From a virus, in IMG/VR virus record IMGVR_UViG_3300009100_000021, positions 1 through 42,667 of that record: a DNA stretch of 42,667 bases; one strand, 5' to 3'. Below are positions 28,880 through 37,350 of the stretch, one piece after another. Numbering within the stretch: position 1 is the first letter of the stretch; the number at the start of each line of letters is the position of its first letter. A program made the position numbers and the translations under genes. Below the pieces are notes generated by a model. It did not search any database. It had not been told where the DNA came from and saw only the letters and a list, made by a program, of their open reading frames with translations.

Positions 28880-30764
28880 CCGTAGTCCCTTCTCTCATGA
28901 GTTGGCCGGCCAGTTTCGGGTCGAGCATCGCATCGACCAGTAGCTCTCTCACGGCCTCGTCGGGCAACTTGTAGACGAATGCGAGCGGTCGCGTGATCGT
29001 ACCCAGCGCTGGCGGTAAGTTCCTCGGGGACGTGCCGAGTGCCCGACCGATCACATGCGCGACGGATATCTGTCCGGAAACAGCGAGGTTCGCCGCGGTG
29101 TCTGATCCGGGGAGCTTGTTGGCTGCCGCAACCGCTGCCCCGCGATCCAGGTCCGCGCCAATCCGTTGGAGCTTCGTGATCTGCCCCTTGGTCATCGTCT
29201 TTTGCAGGTCTGGAAGCGCGTTTGTGACGACGTTCTTCCACTTCGCCTGCGAGAGATAATCCCGGCCCGTGGCAAGATCCGGAGCAGCCATACCGGTTTT
29301 CTGGCGTATGTCCTGTATGGACTCTGCGCGCTCAATTGGTCGGGAGAGCTGCGCGTATTTCGTCAGGTACCTCTTCCAATCAGGCGCAACCTCGGTGATC
29401 GCGTCATCAATTGAGCCGCGCACCTTTGAGAGCTGCCCTCCTGCGTATCGGAGTACGGACTCGTCCGCTCCGACGTAGCGCCCTTCGAGAATTCGATTGA
29501 TCTCCTTCCGAACGGCATACAGAGCTCGCGCATCTGTGATGAGCTCGTCGCTGTCGTTAAACATCTGGCGGCGTATGCTCGTAAGCGCTTGCTGTACAGA
29601 CCGCCCGGCGTTCTCAGGATCTGCCCGGAGTTCATCAATTCGAGACAGCACATCCTCGGTCTGTACGCGCTTTCCCGCGGCTTGCTTGAAGGCGTTGTCT
29701 CGCAAGGTGGTTGTGACCTGCTCCCGGTGCGCCACACGCTGGGTGATCTTTTCCGGTATGCCACCGTCAGCGACTGAATCGAGCAGCACCTGGCGGGCAC
29801 TGTTCTGCTGAGAGGCACGTTGACCGAAGCGGGGATCGCCGAGCGCTCTTAACCGAGTCTCGAAGAACGCAAGGCCGGGATCACGAGCAACCTGCCCCGT
29901 CGTGGCCAATGATCCTGGGACAAGATCATCCGCGCCTTGGGCAAGTCTGGCGGCTGCATCATCTGCGTTCGTGGCGGCCGTATTCAGCGCTCTGCCGGCA
30001 ATCGTGCGTCGACCGGAAGTCGTCAACGGGTCTACAAGGGCGCGTGTACCGCGACCTCCAGCGCCCACGGTCGGCACCGCGGCCCCTGCTGCTGTTCCGC
30101 CAATAATCCCGGCGGCGATCTGCACGGGCACGGGAGCACCCACTGCAGCGGCAATCTGAGATGCAGCGGTACCGCCGACAGACCCAGCCCCCTGAGACAT
30201 CGGCGCCGCGGCCAGCATCTCGCCTGCGGCCTGAGGTAGTGGCGCTCTGGCCGGCGCATTTACAACTGCCATCGGTACAGGGCCTGCCGGGGAAGGTGCG
30301 CTCTTGAGCGCACCCTGAATGACTGGAATGGCTGGAGCCATCAGCGCTTTGCCGACCCCAATCGTTCCAGCAGAGCCGCTCAAAGCGCCCACGACACGAC
30401 TGGCGAACTTCTCGCTACCGGTCTCAGGCACCGGCAGTCCAGCGGACGTCAGCCCTTCACTGATTGACTCGGACGCGAGTTTGAACGGCATAGGCTCACC
30501 ACGCTGAGCCTGAATGAAGTTCACCAGACCGAACAGTGCATCTGATGGAAGCGCGGCCAACTGGCCAAGTCCTTCGACCACCGCGCGAGTACCGATACCT
30601 GCCTGACGAGCCGCGTGATCGATAAACGATGACGATTCACCGGCTGGCTGAGCGGCCGCCTGGGCGCCCAGGATCTGCTCGACAATCGCCGATGGATCGG
30701 AGCCCTCCGGGCCATCAATTTCGTACACGCTCCCATCGGGAGCGGTGATTTCGTAGGTGGCCAT
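28785..30764 (-). CDS. DNA ejection protein at the P22 gp16 position
   Basis: A 659-residue virion protein. The N-terminus YEITAPDGSVYEIDGPEGSD is a small module common in internal virion proteins. Residues ~90-250 are Ala/Gly-rich amphipathic stretches (AAGEMLAAAPMSQGAGSVGG, then QIAAAVGAPVPVQIAAGIIG) that could insert in membrane. The C-terminal half is helical. In P22, gp16 (609 residues) enters the host with the DNA and helps form the ejection channel. Position after the gp20-like gene and before the tailspikes fits. It starts on the last base of the preceding stop. Confidence 0.75.
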   Translation of the reverse strand: MATYEITAPDGSVYEIDGPEGSDPSAIVEQILGAQAAAQPAGESSSFIDHAARQAGIGTRAVVEGLGQLAALPSDALFGLVNFIQAQRGEPMPFKLASESISEGLTSAGLPVPETGSEKFASRVVGALSGSAGTIGVGKALMAPAIPVIQGALKSAPSPAGPVPMAVVNAPARAPLPQAAGEMLAAAPMSQGAGSVGGTAASQIAAAVGAPVPVQIAAGIIGGTAAGAAVPTVGAGGRGTRALVDPLTTSGRRTIAGRALNTAATNADDAAARLAQGADDLVPGSLATTGQVARDPGLAFFETRLRALGDPRFGQRASQQNSARQVLLDSVADGGIPEKITQRVAHREQVTTTLRDNAFKQAAGKRVQTEDVLSRIDELRADPENAGRSVQQALTSIRRQMFNDSDELITDARALYAVRKEINRILEGRYVGADESVLRYAGGQLSKVRGSIDDAITEVAPDWKRYLTKYAQLSRPIERAESIQDIRQKTGMAAPDLATGRDYLSQAKWKNVVTNALPDLQKTMTKGQITKLQRIGADLDRGAAVAAANKLPGSDTAANLAVSGQISVAHVIGRALGTSPRNLPPALGTITRPLAFVYKLPDEAVRELLVDAMLDPKLAGQLMREGTTANVRRFADELAKSARASTVGAESGLVSQEAQ

Positions 30765-31915
30765 TACTTCTTGCGCTTAATGGTGAAACCACTCAACTGC
30801 GTACTCTGGCCAACATTCAGCGCGGCCGGTGGAATGTCCACCCTCACCTGATCACCGAGCACATCCGAGGCGTTCAGCCCATTACTCTCTGCGATCTTTC
30901 GGTAACGCTCGCGGCGCTTGTCATCCAGTCCTTTCTGACCCTCGTACAGTTGCCCGGCCTTCTTGACGAAATCCGAGCGCTGCTCGGGCGCCAGCCGCTC
31001 ACCCTTAAGTATTTTGTTGTACTGAGCGGTCACGCGAGCAGGGATGCCGCCGGCGTTCTGTGCATTGGCAAACTCGCCCTCGCGCACGGTCGACCCCGGG
31101 TCGAGTGTCTTCATGTACGAGAAAATCAGCGCCAGATCACCGGCCGCTGACGGATCGCGCGATGCAGACAGAACAGACTGATACCCCTGCGTTGCGGTCT
31201 GGAAGTCCTTCGATTGACTGTCGTATTCCTTGCGCAAAGTCGTGGCGTTCTCGAACGCCTTCTCCGGCTTGCTCGCTTCCCCTTCCCGCTTGAGACGGGC
31301 TTGGTCCGCCTCGAACTTCTGTTTCTGACGAGTCTGGTCGGCCTCAAATGCTTGCTGGTCTTCGCGTGATTTGCTTTCCGCCTCGATGCGGGCAGTAGTG
31401 TCTGCATCGACCCGCTCCGGCAGTATCCCCGCCTGCGACCCCGACCGCGCCGCAACCTGCTCCGCAAGTCCGCGTACGTCATCGTCAGTCATGGAATCCC
31501 AATCGACTCCGGATTCCTTCAACTGCTGGATCAGTTGCGGCAACTGTGATTCTGCAAGTGCCTTGGGGGATTTGGACTGCAGAACGTATTGAGCGGTCGC
31601 GTAATTGCGCTTGGCATCTTCGACCCGCTTCTGTCGCGCAAGCTGGTTCTGCTGAACCTGAAATTGCCGGACCTGCATGGCCCGCTCAGGATCTGCCGCA
31701 TAGAGCGCCGCGAGATTGCCAGAGCCGCCCTGAAGATACGTTGCGAGCTCGTTGCGGAACTGCTGATCGCGCTGCATGCCTTGCTGGGCTTGCTGGAGTT
31801 GCATAGCGCGCAGTTGGTTCTCTTGGGCTGCGCTCTGCTGGCCCTGTTGGAACTGCTGGCCCTGCATATAGGCACCTACAGGGTTGAACTGGAGAATGTT
31901 GGGGAGTTCGTTCAT
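30764..31915 (-). CDS. DNA ejection protein at the P22 gp20 position
   Basis: A 383-residue protein. The N-terminal 90 residues are Gln-rich helices (MQGQQFQQGQQSAAQENQLR, then AMQLQQAQQGMQRDQQFRNE). Long charged coils follow (ESKSREDQQAFEADQTRQKQ). The C-terminal half has KTLDPGSTVREGEFANAQNA, a segment I recognise from podovirus ejection proteins. It would leave the capsid before or with DNA. It overlaps the HNH gene, which separates it from the gp7-like gene, by ATGA. Confidence 0.75.
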   Translation of the reverse strand: MNELPNILQFNPVGAYMQGQQFQQGQQSAAQENQLRAMQLQQAQQGMQRDQQFRNELATYLQGGSGNLAALYAADPERAMQVRQFQVQQNQLARQKRVEDAKRNYATAQYVLQSKSPKALAESQLPQLIQQLKESGVDWDSMTDDDVRGLAEQVAARSGSQAGILPERVDADTTARIEAESKSREDQQAFEADQTRQKQKFEADQARLKREGEASKPEKAFENATTLRKEYDSQSKDFQTATQGYQSVLSASRDPSAAGDLALIFSYMKTLDPGSTVREGEFANAQNAGGIPARVTAQYNKILKGERLAPEQRSDFVKKAGQLYEGQKGLDDKRRERYRKIAESNGLNASDVLGDQVRVDIPPAALNVGQSTQLSGFTIKRKK

Positions 31916-32469
31916 GGGCTAAGCCCTTCAAAACCAAGATGAGCCCATCGTTTTCCGTTGAGCGTCTTGCTGACATGCGAGCTATCAACGCCGAATCTCT
32001 CGGCAATCTGTCGCTGCCGTGCTCCTGCACGTCGCATCTCGAACATCGCTCGAATATCCGTGCTTGTCAGGCGCGCCGTCCATTGGCGCTCACCTTGATT
32101 ACTTGTCCCATGCGCTGCTCTATCTCGCTGGTTTGACGAACGTGTATCCCATCGCAGATTACTCAAGCAATTGTTTGCTGGATTACGATCCGGATAGTGG
32201 CAGCCTTCCATCCCCGCTGGACATGGCCCCACGAATGCAGCAAGGACGAGTCGATGAACGAGTCGGTACTCTACGCGTGCGTCACGATTCAATAAGACCA
32301 CGCGGTATGGGATCTGTTTTCCCAACACCCTCAGTTTTACGATGCGCTCTTTCCATGTGCGGCCCTGCGCATCAGTTCTCCGGAGACGCCTCACACGACC
32401 ATGAGTACTGACTTCGTACAAGCCTTCCCAGCTTGGTACTGGCGCCCACTGCTCTGTGTCAGTCGCCAC
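31912..32469 (-). CDS. free-standing HNH homing endonuclease (NUMOD4 type)
   Basis: A 185-residue protein with a GTG start at 32469. EQWAPVPSWEGLYEVSTHGR is the NUMOD4 DNA-binding motif. HRLVLAAFVGPCPAGMEGCH, then RNPANNCLSNLRWDTRSSNQ, is the HNH core. ARLTSTDIRAMFEMRRAG ... QIAERFGVDSSHVSKTLNGK is a C-terminal HTH. It sits between two ejection-protein genes that are adjacent in P22, starting next to one stop and overlapping the next start. That is the usual placement of mobile homing genes. Confidence 0.88.
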   Translation of the reverse strand: MATDTEQWAPVPSWEGLYEVSTHGRVRRLRRTDAQGRTWKERIVKLRVLGKQIPYRVVLLNRDARVEYRLVHRLVLAAFVGPCPAGMEGCHYPDRNPANNCLSNLRWDTRSSNQRDRAAHGTSNQGERQWTARLTSTDIRAMFEMRRAGARQRQIAERFGVDSSHVSKTLNGKRWAHLGFEGLSP

Positions 32470-33345
32470 TTATGCAAACCCTCCGAATCGTGGGCCGCCC
32501 CAGTTATAGGCCATAGAGTTTGATCCGCCTCCTCCGAATGGAGCGCCACCACCAAACGCGCCCATGCCGTAGAGCATCGCGAGCTGGTTACCAAGCCCCG
32601 TCACGGCGTTGCCCTGATTGATGATTCCCGATGCGCGGGTATTCCCAGCGCCGACCATCAGGTTTCCCATGTTTGCCCCGGTCTGCATCGCGCCCTGTCC
32701 GACAACGTTCGCCGCGGTCTGGCCGACTCCCGCGATGCCCGCGAGGCGGTTCCCGTAGTTGTTCAAATACTGGCTCGCTGAGCCCTGCCCGAACTCCGTG
32801 AGCGCTCTCAGGGCATTGCCCGAGTACAGACCGCCTTGCGCGGCTGCAGAATTCTGGACAGTTTGCTCGCCTTGCTTCAGGGCAAATTGATAGTCGGGAG
32901 ATGCGAAGAAGCTTGAGAAATCCATGCCGGGTTGACCGGGTTGACCAGTCATTTCGGGCGGCTTCCACCCATCGACGTACTGTTGATACTGCTGTTGCAG
33001 TCTTGAGTTCTGAAGCGCATTGCCCATCGCTCGGTTTAGTGGGCTGCCACCAACGCCGAGCGGCGGGCCGCCGTTCTGCTCTACCCATTCATCAAACGTG
33101 AGCGGTTTAGCCGCCATGTCGGCGCTGTACTGCGGTAGTCCATAGAGCGCCGCCAACTGATTGAGCGCTCCTGCACCAACCTGCTCGTACGGTCGCTGCT
33201 TATCCTGCAGGACGTCGAACTGACGAGCCTGCTCCGCTGTTGCAGCATCGTACGAGGCGGCCTGTGCGGCAGCACCCTTCTTGGCTTGCCGTGCGCCGTA
33301 CGCGCCGCCAACAATGGCAATGCCGGCTAGTGCTGCGGCTGGCAT
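32470..33345 (-). CDS. DNA transfer protein, P22 gp7-like
   Basis: A 291-residue protein. The N-terminus is hydrophobic (AAALAGIAIVGGAYGARQAK) and followed by helices. SFFASPDYQFALKQGEQTVQ, then SAAAQGGLYSGNALRALTEF, then QYLNNYGNRLAGIAGVGQTA is the conserved block of gp7-type ejection proteins. The C-terminus is Gly-rich (GAFGGGAPFGGGGSN). In P22, gp7 is ejected first and participates in the periplasmic channel. Overlaps the upstream gene by 19 bp. Confidence 0.82.
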   Translation of the reverse strand: MPAAALAGIAIVGGAYGARQAKKGAAAQAASYDAATAEQARQFDVLQDKQRPYEQVGAGALNQLAALYGLPQYSADMAAKPLTFDEWVEQNGGPPLGVGGSPLNRAMGNALQNSRLQQQYQQYVDGWKPPEMTGQPGQPGMDFSSFFASPDYQFALKQGEQTVQNSAAAQGGLYSGNALRALTEFGQGSASQYLNNYGNRLAGIAGVGQTAANVVGQGAMQTGANMGNLMVGAGNTRASGIINQGNAVTGLGNQLAMLYGMGAFGGGAPFGGGGSNSMAYNWGGPRFGGFA

Positions 33346-33782
33346 ACGAATCTCTCCCGTGTCAAAACGTAACTATCCACCGGAACGGTCTGCCCATTCG
33401 GATATGTCCAGGTCCCCTCGCGGCCTCGATGCTCGAATCTCATCGCGAGCACTAGTCGAGTCGCGCCGTCGTTTCCTTGTGGCACAAATGTTGTGATCTC
33501 CTGCGCGTCAGTCTTCGAGAAGATGTAGTCCGCCGCCTCTTTCGCGGCTTTCAACGATTCACCGCGGCCCTCAGGCAGAAACTGGGAGTGCACCTCGTAT
33601 CCATCGCCACGCGGGACGAAGATGAATCCGCCGTGCTCGTTCATCAGAACGACGTTCTGTGGGTCTTCCGCTATATCACTCAAGTCCAGCCGCTCCATAC
33701 CGAGCATCGCAACCCACGGGAACACATCAGGATGATTCAGTACCTGATTGAGCTTTTCGGCTGTGAACGTGCGCTTAAGCAT
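33327..33782 (-). CDS. head assembly protein, P22 gp14 position (DUF2824-like)
   Basis: A 151-residue protein. HPDVFPWVAMLGMERLDLSD, then VVLMNEHGGFIFVPRGDGYE, then HSQFLPEGRGESLKAAKEAA has the look of a GNAT-like fold without an acetyl-CoA loop I can identify. P22 gp14 (DUF2824) occupies the same place between gp26 and gp7 and is needed for functional virions. Starts on the last base of the preceding stop. Confidence 0.65.
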   Translation of the reverse strand: MLKRTFTAEKLNQVLNHPDVFPWVAMLGMERLDLSDIAEDPQNVVLMNEHGGFIFVPRGDGYEVHSQFLPEGRGESLKAAKEAADYIFSKTDAQEITTFVPQGNDGATRLVLAMRFEHRGREGTWTYPNGQTVPVDSYVLTRERFVCQPQH

Positions 33783-34204
33783 CAGTCGAGCGGATACACG
33801 ATCTTCGAGCCCTTGATCCCTTTGGTACCGGAGCCCGTAAAGAACCCGTTATCAAGGTCCGGGTACAACGTCAGCCCCGTATCAGTCCCGACGAGTACCA
33901 GGCCCATCGCAGTCACGCCGTTGTCCACGATGCGCGCCACGCATGTCTGATCGCGATCAGGAGTAATCTCGCTGGGAAGTCCGGTCAGTAGCGCAAACAC
34001 ATCGTTGGATGTGGCCGTAAGAGTCGGAAGGGACAGACAGACAATCCCCGCACTTACCGTGTATCGCGCCGTTCCGCTGGGAATCGTGTCGCACCCGCCC
34101 AGCTCGGTCGCAAACGAGCCTGTAAAGAAAAGCCCCGAGAGATACCGTGTCCACTCACGGACATCCGTCGGCTCCGTTGAGAATGTGCGGTTAACGCGCG
34201 CCAT
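33782..34204 (-). CDS. virion protein at the P22 gp26 position
   Basis: A 140-residue beta-rich protein (SGLFFTGSFATELGGCDTIP, then LTLYPDLDNGFFTGSGTKGI). P22 carries the tail-needle gene 26 here, but this protein lacks the long coiled coil of a needle and is much shorter than gp26 (233). It could be a different plug, a tip domain or an unrelated tail protein. It shares a base with both neighbours. Confidence 0.6.
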   Translation of the reverse strand: MARVNRTFSTEPTDVREWTRYLSGLFFTGSFATELGGCDTIPSGTARYTVSAGIVCLSLPTLTATSNDVFALLTGLPSEITPDRDQTCVARIVDNGVTAMGLVLVGTDTGLTLYPDLDNGFFTGSGTKGIKGSKIVYPLD

Positions 34205-35610
34205 CAGGCCGCCTTGCCAAAGGGCTTCGCGCCGCGCGCTTCAAGCTGGGTGTCGATCAGTGTGACCTTGACCGGATCGCTGATCGCTCCGCGGTATACG
34301 CGATCGTAGGACGATCCCAGCTGGTTCCACACAACGCTCTGCTGGTACTCGCCGATCCTGCCGATCTTGTTGTTCGGCAGTGACTCGAACGTACGGCCAC
34401 CGTCGTCCGACGCCTCCATCATGATCTCGGGATCTGAGCCCTGGCCTGTTGTAAGGCCAACGCCGGTTTCCATGATGACTTCCAGTCGATCGTGGAAGGC
34501 TCTATTGCCCGCCGCAAACACGGGCTGATACGTCCACTCCATGCGCTGGATGCCGCTCCAGTCGGCATAAGTGGTCGGTGAGAGATAACCGATCTTGTTG
34601 CTGGAGACATCACCGACGAGCTCTAAGCCGGCGAACTGCGCATGGCTCCATGGCAGCCAGTAGTCATACCCGTGCGTCTGCCGCTCGTGCCACTCCTTGG
34701 TCTTCGCGTCGTAAACGAACGTGCCTTCAGGAAACTGCAGGACATAGAATTCATGGCCTTCCTGCGCGTACGAAAACGCCTTCCCGCTGGCCATCGTGAC
34801 CTGGCCGAGCGCCTGGGTGATGCCTTCCTGGCTCACCTCAACCGGGGTGTTGCCTTCGAGTCGGCGCACGGTGTAGTCAGGCGCCACCCACATCACAGAT
34901 TGATCAATCTTGACTGCGGTCTGGCCGTTGAAACATCCCTTTTCGATGAATCCGTTTGCCGCACGGATCAACGGGAATCCCGCGCCGCCGCCGATCTCCA
35001 TTATCTCCGTCGATTTCTCACCAAACGCGAGAAGTTGCCGATGGTCCGCTTTGATACCCACCAGATTGTCCGGCGAGCCTTCTGCGGTCAGGAAATTCAG
35101 CGCATTGAATGAGGTGGCGGTTCCAACATCGGCACCAAAAATGCGCCCGGAATCCGGCTCCACGAACAACAGGAGGTTGTCCAGAAACTCCACATCCGTC
35201 GCACCACGAGAGGTGAAGTCCACATCGGTGATCTGGCCGAACGTGCTCGTGCTCGTGTCGTAGTAGAACGCATCGGGCGCGTTGACCACGACAATGGTGG
35301 TGATGTTGTTGTCGATGTCGATCCGGCCCGGCGCTCCGATGTCGCCCAGCTCGGTGGCCGTCATAGCGCTGTCCACCTTGTACAGCTTCGTGCCGCTGAC
35401 GACCCAGAGATAGCCCAGCGCCGCATACAGGGCAGAGATCGGGCCGTTGCCTACCGTCGTCCATGTCGCAATCCCTGGCGCTCTGGTCAGCGCGTAGCGC
35501 GCCTTCGCTCCCGGGGGAAGCGGGGTCGCGTAGCAGTTGACTAACCTTGCAGGACTCGCCGGCCTCGATCTCAGTTGATACGAGTGGACCGGAAGCGGTA
35601 GAGATCCCAT
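34204..35610 (-). CDS. packaged DNA stabilisation protein, P22 gp10-like
   Basis: A 468-residue protein; P22 gp10 is 472. SRPASPARLVNCYATPLPPG, then TRAPGIATWTTVGNGPISAL, then LEVVSG-like YLWVVSGTKLYKVDS form the N-terminal conserved beta-propeller-like part. FLDNLLLFVEPDSGRIFGAD, QLLAFGEKSTEIMEIGGGAG and FIEKGCFNGQTAVKIDQSVM follow. It closes the portal channel after packaging and forms part of the tail hub. Between gp4-like and gp26-position genes, as in P22. Confidence 0.87.
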   Translation of the reverse strand: MGSLPLPVHSYQLRSRPASPARLVNCYATPLPPGAKARYALTRAPGIATWTTVGNGPISALYAALGYLWVVSGTKLYKVDSAMTATELGDIGAPGRIDIDNNITTIVVVNAPDAFYYDTSTSTFGQITDVDFTSRGATDVEFLDNLLLFVEPDSGRIFGADVGTATSFNALNFLTAEGSPDNLVGIKADHRQLLAFGEKSTEIMEIGGGAGFPLIRAANGFIEKGCFNGQTAVKIDQSVMWVAPDYTVRRLEGNTPVEVSQEGITQALGQVTMASGKAFSYAQEGHEFYVLQFPEGTFVYDAKTKEWHERQTHGYDYWLPWSHAQFAGLELVGDVSSNKIGYLSPTTYADWSGIQRMEWTYQPVFAAGNRAFHDRLEVIMETGVGLTTGQGSDPEIMMEASDDGGRTFESLPNNKIGRIGEYQQSVVWNQLGSSYDRVYRGAISDPVKVTLIDTQLEARGAKPFGKAA

Positions 35611-35611
35611 A

Positions 35612-36025
35612 TCACCCGGTGCTCACATTGAACCGCTCACCCCGATCTGCGGGCTCAGGAACATCCAGCTGCATCGTCACCTCTTTCGCGGTGATCTTGT
35701 CGATGACGGCCACCCCCTTCTCGTTCACCGCTACGAGCTCCTGCGGCACGCTCGCGCCGAATGACGGTGCAATCAGAATGGCCAGGCTCGAATAGATGCC
35801 CGTGAGCGCGCCATCCGGCACGGTCATCGTGTCCGTAACCGTGCCGATCGGGATGTATCCGAGGTTCCGCCCATCCGCTTCCCACAGCGCCATCATCTGG
35901 TTCAAGCGACGAATACACACCGACTGCTGATCCGCGGTCGGGGTCTGTGTCTCGCGGATGACATTGAGGGCAACAAGCGCGTCCTTGATGACCTGCGACG
36001 CGGCTTGCGAGGTGGGAGTGGCCAT
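35612..36025 (-). CDS. tail accessory factor, P22 gp4-like
   Basis: A 137-residue protein; P22 gp4 is 166. IKDALVALNVIRETQTPTAD, then CIRRLNQMMALWEADGRNLG, then YSSLAILIAPSFGASVPQEL matches the gp4 family, which binds under the portal and extends the tail. The gp4 of P22 also has muramidase activity; no catalytic residue can be assigned here. The upstream head-fibre-like stop overlaps its start. Confidence 0.82.
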   Translation of the reverse strand: MATPTSQAASQVIKDALVALNVIRETQTPTADQQSVCIRRLNQMMALWEADGRNLGYIPIGTVTDTMTVPDGALTGIYSSLAILIAPSFGASVPQELVAVNEKGVAVIDKITAKEVTMQLDVPEPADRGERFNVSTG

Positions 36026-36279
36026 TACGAGCTAGCGAGAATCCCCAGCGATTCCAGCGACGCGAGAAGTGTGTTGAACTTCGTGCGCAACGAGTCCAGA
36101 TCCGTCGTGAGCGCGGTGGTCGTGGATGTCGTGGTCGTCGTATTCGTGGCATCCGCAATGGTCGCGGGCTGAGTCGTCGGCGTGGTGCCGAAGAACCCGG
36201 CCGTTCCGCCTGTGCGATGCTGCAAAACGTCTGCTTTGACGTGTGACGTGGCGCAGCCGAAACTTTCTTCTCGTGGCAT
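36025..36279 (-). CDS. head-fibre/decoration-like protein, copy 1
   Basis: An 84-residue protein with AGGAG before the ATG. Order: a short variable N-terminus (KADVLQHRTGG), GFFGTTPTTQPATIADATN, a linker of only Thr/Ser/Ala/Leu (TTTTTSTTTALTT), then a coiled-coil end (LDSLRTKFNTLLASLESLGI). The C-terminal ~55 residues are nearly identical to copy 2 at 38594. The helical-tail layout is like trimeric phage head-fibre anchors. The Thr/Ser linker is a plausible O-glycosylation target for the neighbouring glycosyltransferases. Confidence 0.65.
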   Translation of the reverse strand: MPREESFGCATSHVKADVLQHRTGGTAGFFGTTPTTQPATIADATNTTTTTSTTTALTTDLDSLRTKFNTLLASLESLGILASS

Positions 36280-36295
36280 AAAGATCTCCTAGAAG

Positions 36296-36769
36296 TTAAA
36301 GCCGTTCCTCGAAGGCATGTGCAATTCTTCGATCATTGCGAATCCGAGTTTGCGATGCGCTCTTGCATGTCTTGCAGAATCGCCTTCGCGTCCTCGGGTT
36401 GAAGTAAAGATTTTCACCGGCGTACTCGTGCCCAGCCGGGCAGTGTGTTTTAGCGACACGGCCGCGCACGTACTTGTTTCGGTTGCTATGCTGCTCCTCT
36501 TGAGTCGCCCACCGGCAGTTTCCGGGCTCATAGTTGCCATCCTTGTTTGGGTAGCGATCAAGTGTTTTGCCCTCTGGTCTCTGCCCCATGTCCGCAAGAA
36601 AATTCTCGAACGACTCGACCCATCGATCACATACCTTGATTCCACGCCCGCCATACAGATAGAACTTTTTGTAGTTCGGATTAAGGCAACGCAGCTTCAT
36701 CGCGCTCCAACTTTGATAGGTCGGGGAGCGCTTGGTCCGAGTGTTATGTCCGTGCCGCCAATCACTCAT
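36296..36769 (-). CDS. HNH homing endonuclease
   Basis: A 157-residue protein. RSPTYQSWSAMKLRCLNPNY, then FYLYGGRGIKVCDRWVESFE, then FLADMGQRPEGKTLDRYPNK and NYEPGNCRWATQEEQ is the AP2/HNH-type endonuclease found in many phages. The C-terminus adds a ribbon (THCPAGHEYAGENLYFN, then RRRFCKTCKSAS). It overlaps the first glycosyltransferase by ATGA. A mobile gene sitting inside the structural operon. Confidence 0.87.
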   Translation of the reverse strand: MSDWRHGHNTRTKRSPTYQSWSAMKLRCLNPNYKKFYLYGGRGIKVCDRWVESFENFLADMGQRPEGKTLDRYPNKDGNYEPGNCRWATQEEQHSNRNKYVRGRVAKTHCPAGHEYAGENLYFNPRTRRRFCKTCKSASQTRIRNDRRIAHAFEERL

Positions 36770-37350
36770 CGAGTGGCAGCCTCCTCCGAGTAGTTACCGC
36801 GCCATTCGTGCGGCCCGGAGTGAGTAATGGTGATGTTGGGTTCTGCCCAGATGCGACCACCGGACTTGCGGTATTCGCGGCAGAACCATGCGTCCTCGCC
36901 CATGAATCGCGGGCCTTCGTACCCCGCATCAAAAGCTCGGGGCATGCTCTCAAGTACATTCCGGCGGATGCGAAGCAGCGCGGTGCCGATGTACGAACAC
37001 TCAAGTAACTCGCCTTCCTTGCCGATCACGCGCGCATTCCACTCACGCGGATACTTGCGACGCGGACAGATCGCTCCGATTACATCGACATCCCGCATCA
37101 ACATTTGCAGGAATCCGCCCGTCTCCCACCCCATGTCATCATCGATGAACACGAGGTCAGTGCAGTCTGAGTCGAGAAACTCGCCGGCCAACTCATTGCG
37201 CGCACACTGAATGAAGTTCGCGAACGAAAGCGCGGACCATTGAAAGCTGATGCCCGCCAGCGTCAACGCTACTGCCGTCTCGATCATCGAGCGCGTGAAT
37301 GCGACCGATGTCGACCCGGTCAGGCACGGCGTGCAGACACGAACTTTCAT
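36766..37350 (-). CDS. GT-A glycosyltransferase (family 2-like)
   Basis: A 194-residue protein. VRVCTPCLTGSTSVAFTRSM opens a GT-A fold. ARNELAGEFLDSDCTDLVFI followed by DDDMGW gives the DxD metal/nucleotide-sugar motif (~67-72). DVDVIGAICPRRKYP, then CSYIGTALLRIRRNVLESMP, and FMGEDAWFCREYRKSGGRIW with a late THSGPHEW complete the family pattern. It would transfer a sugar from a nucleotide donor to an unknown acceptor. It overlaps both neighbours by ATGA, tying it to the glycosyltransferase-methyltransferase fusion upstream. Confidence 0.85.
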   Translation of the reverse strand: MKVRVCTPCLTGSTSVAFTRSMIETAVALTLAGISFQWSALSFANFIQCARNELAGEFLDSDCTDLVFIDDDMGWETGGFLQMLMRDVDVIGAICPRRKYPREWNARVIGKEGELLECSYIGTALLRIRRNVLESMPRAFDAGYEGPRFMGEDAWFCREYRKSGGRIWAEPNITITHSGPHEWRGNYSEEAATR

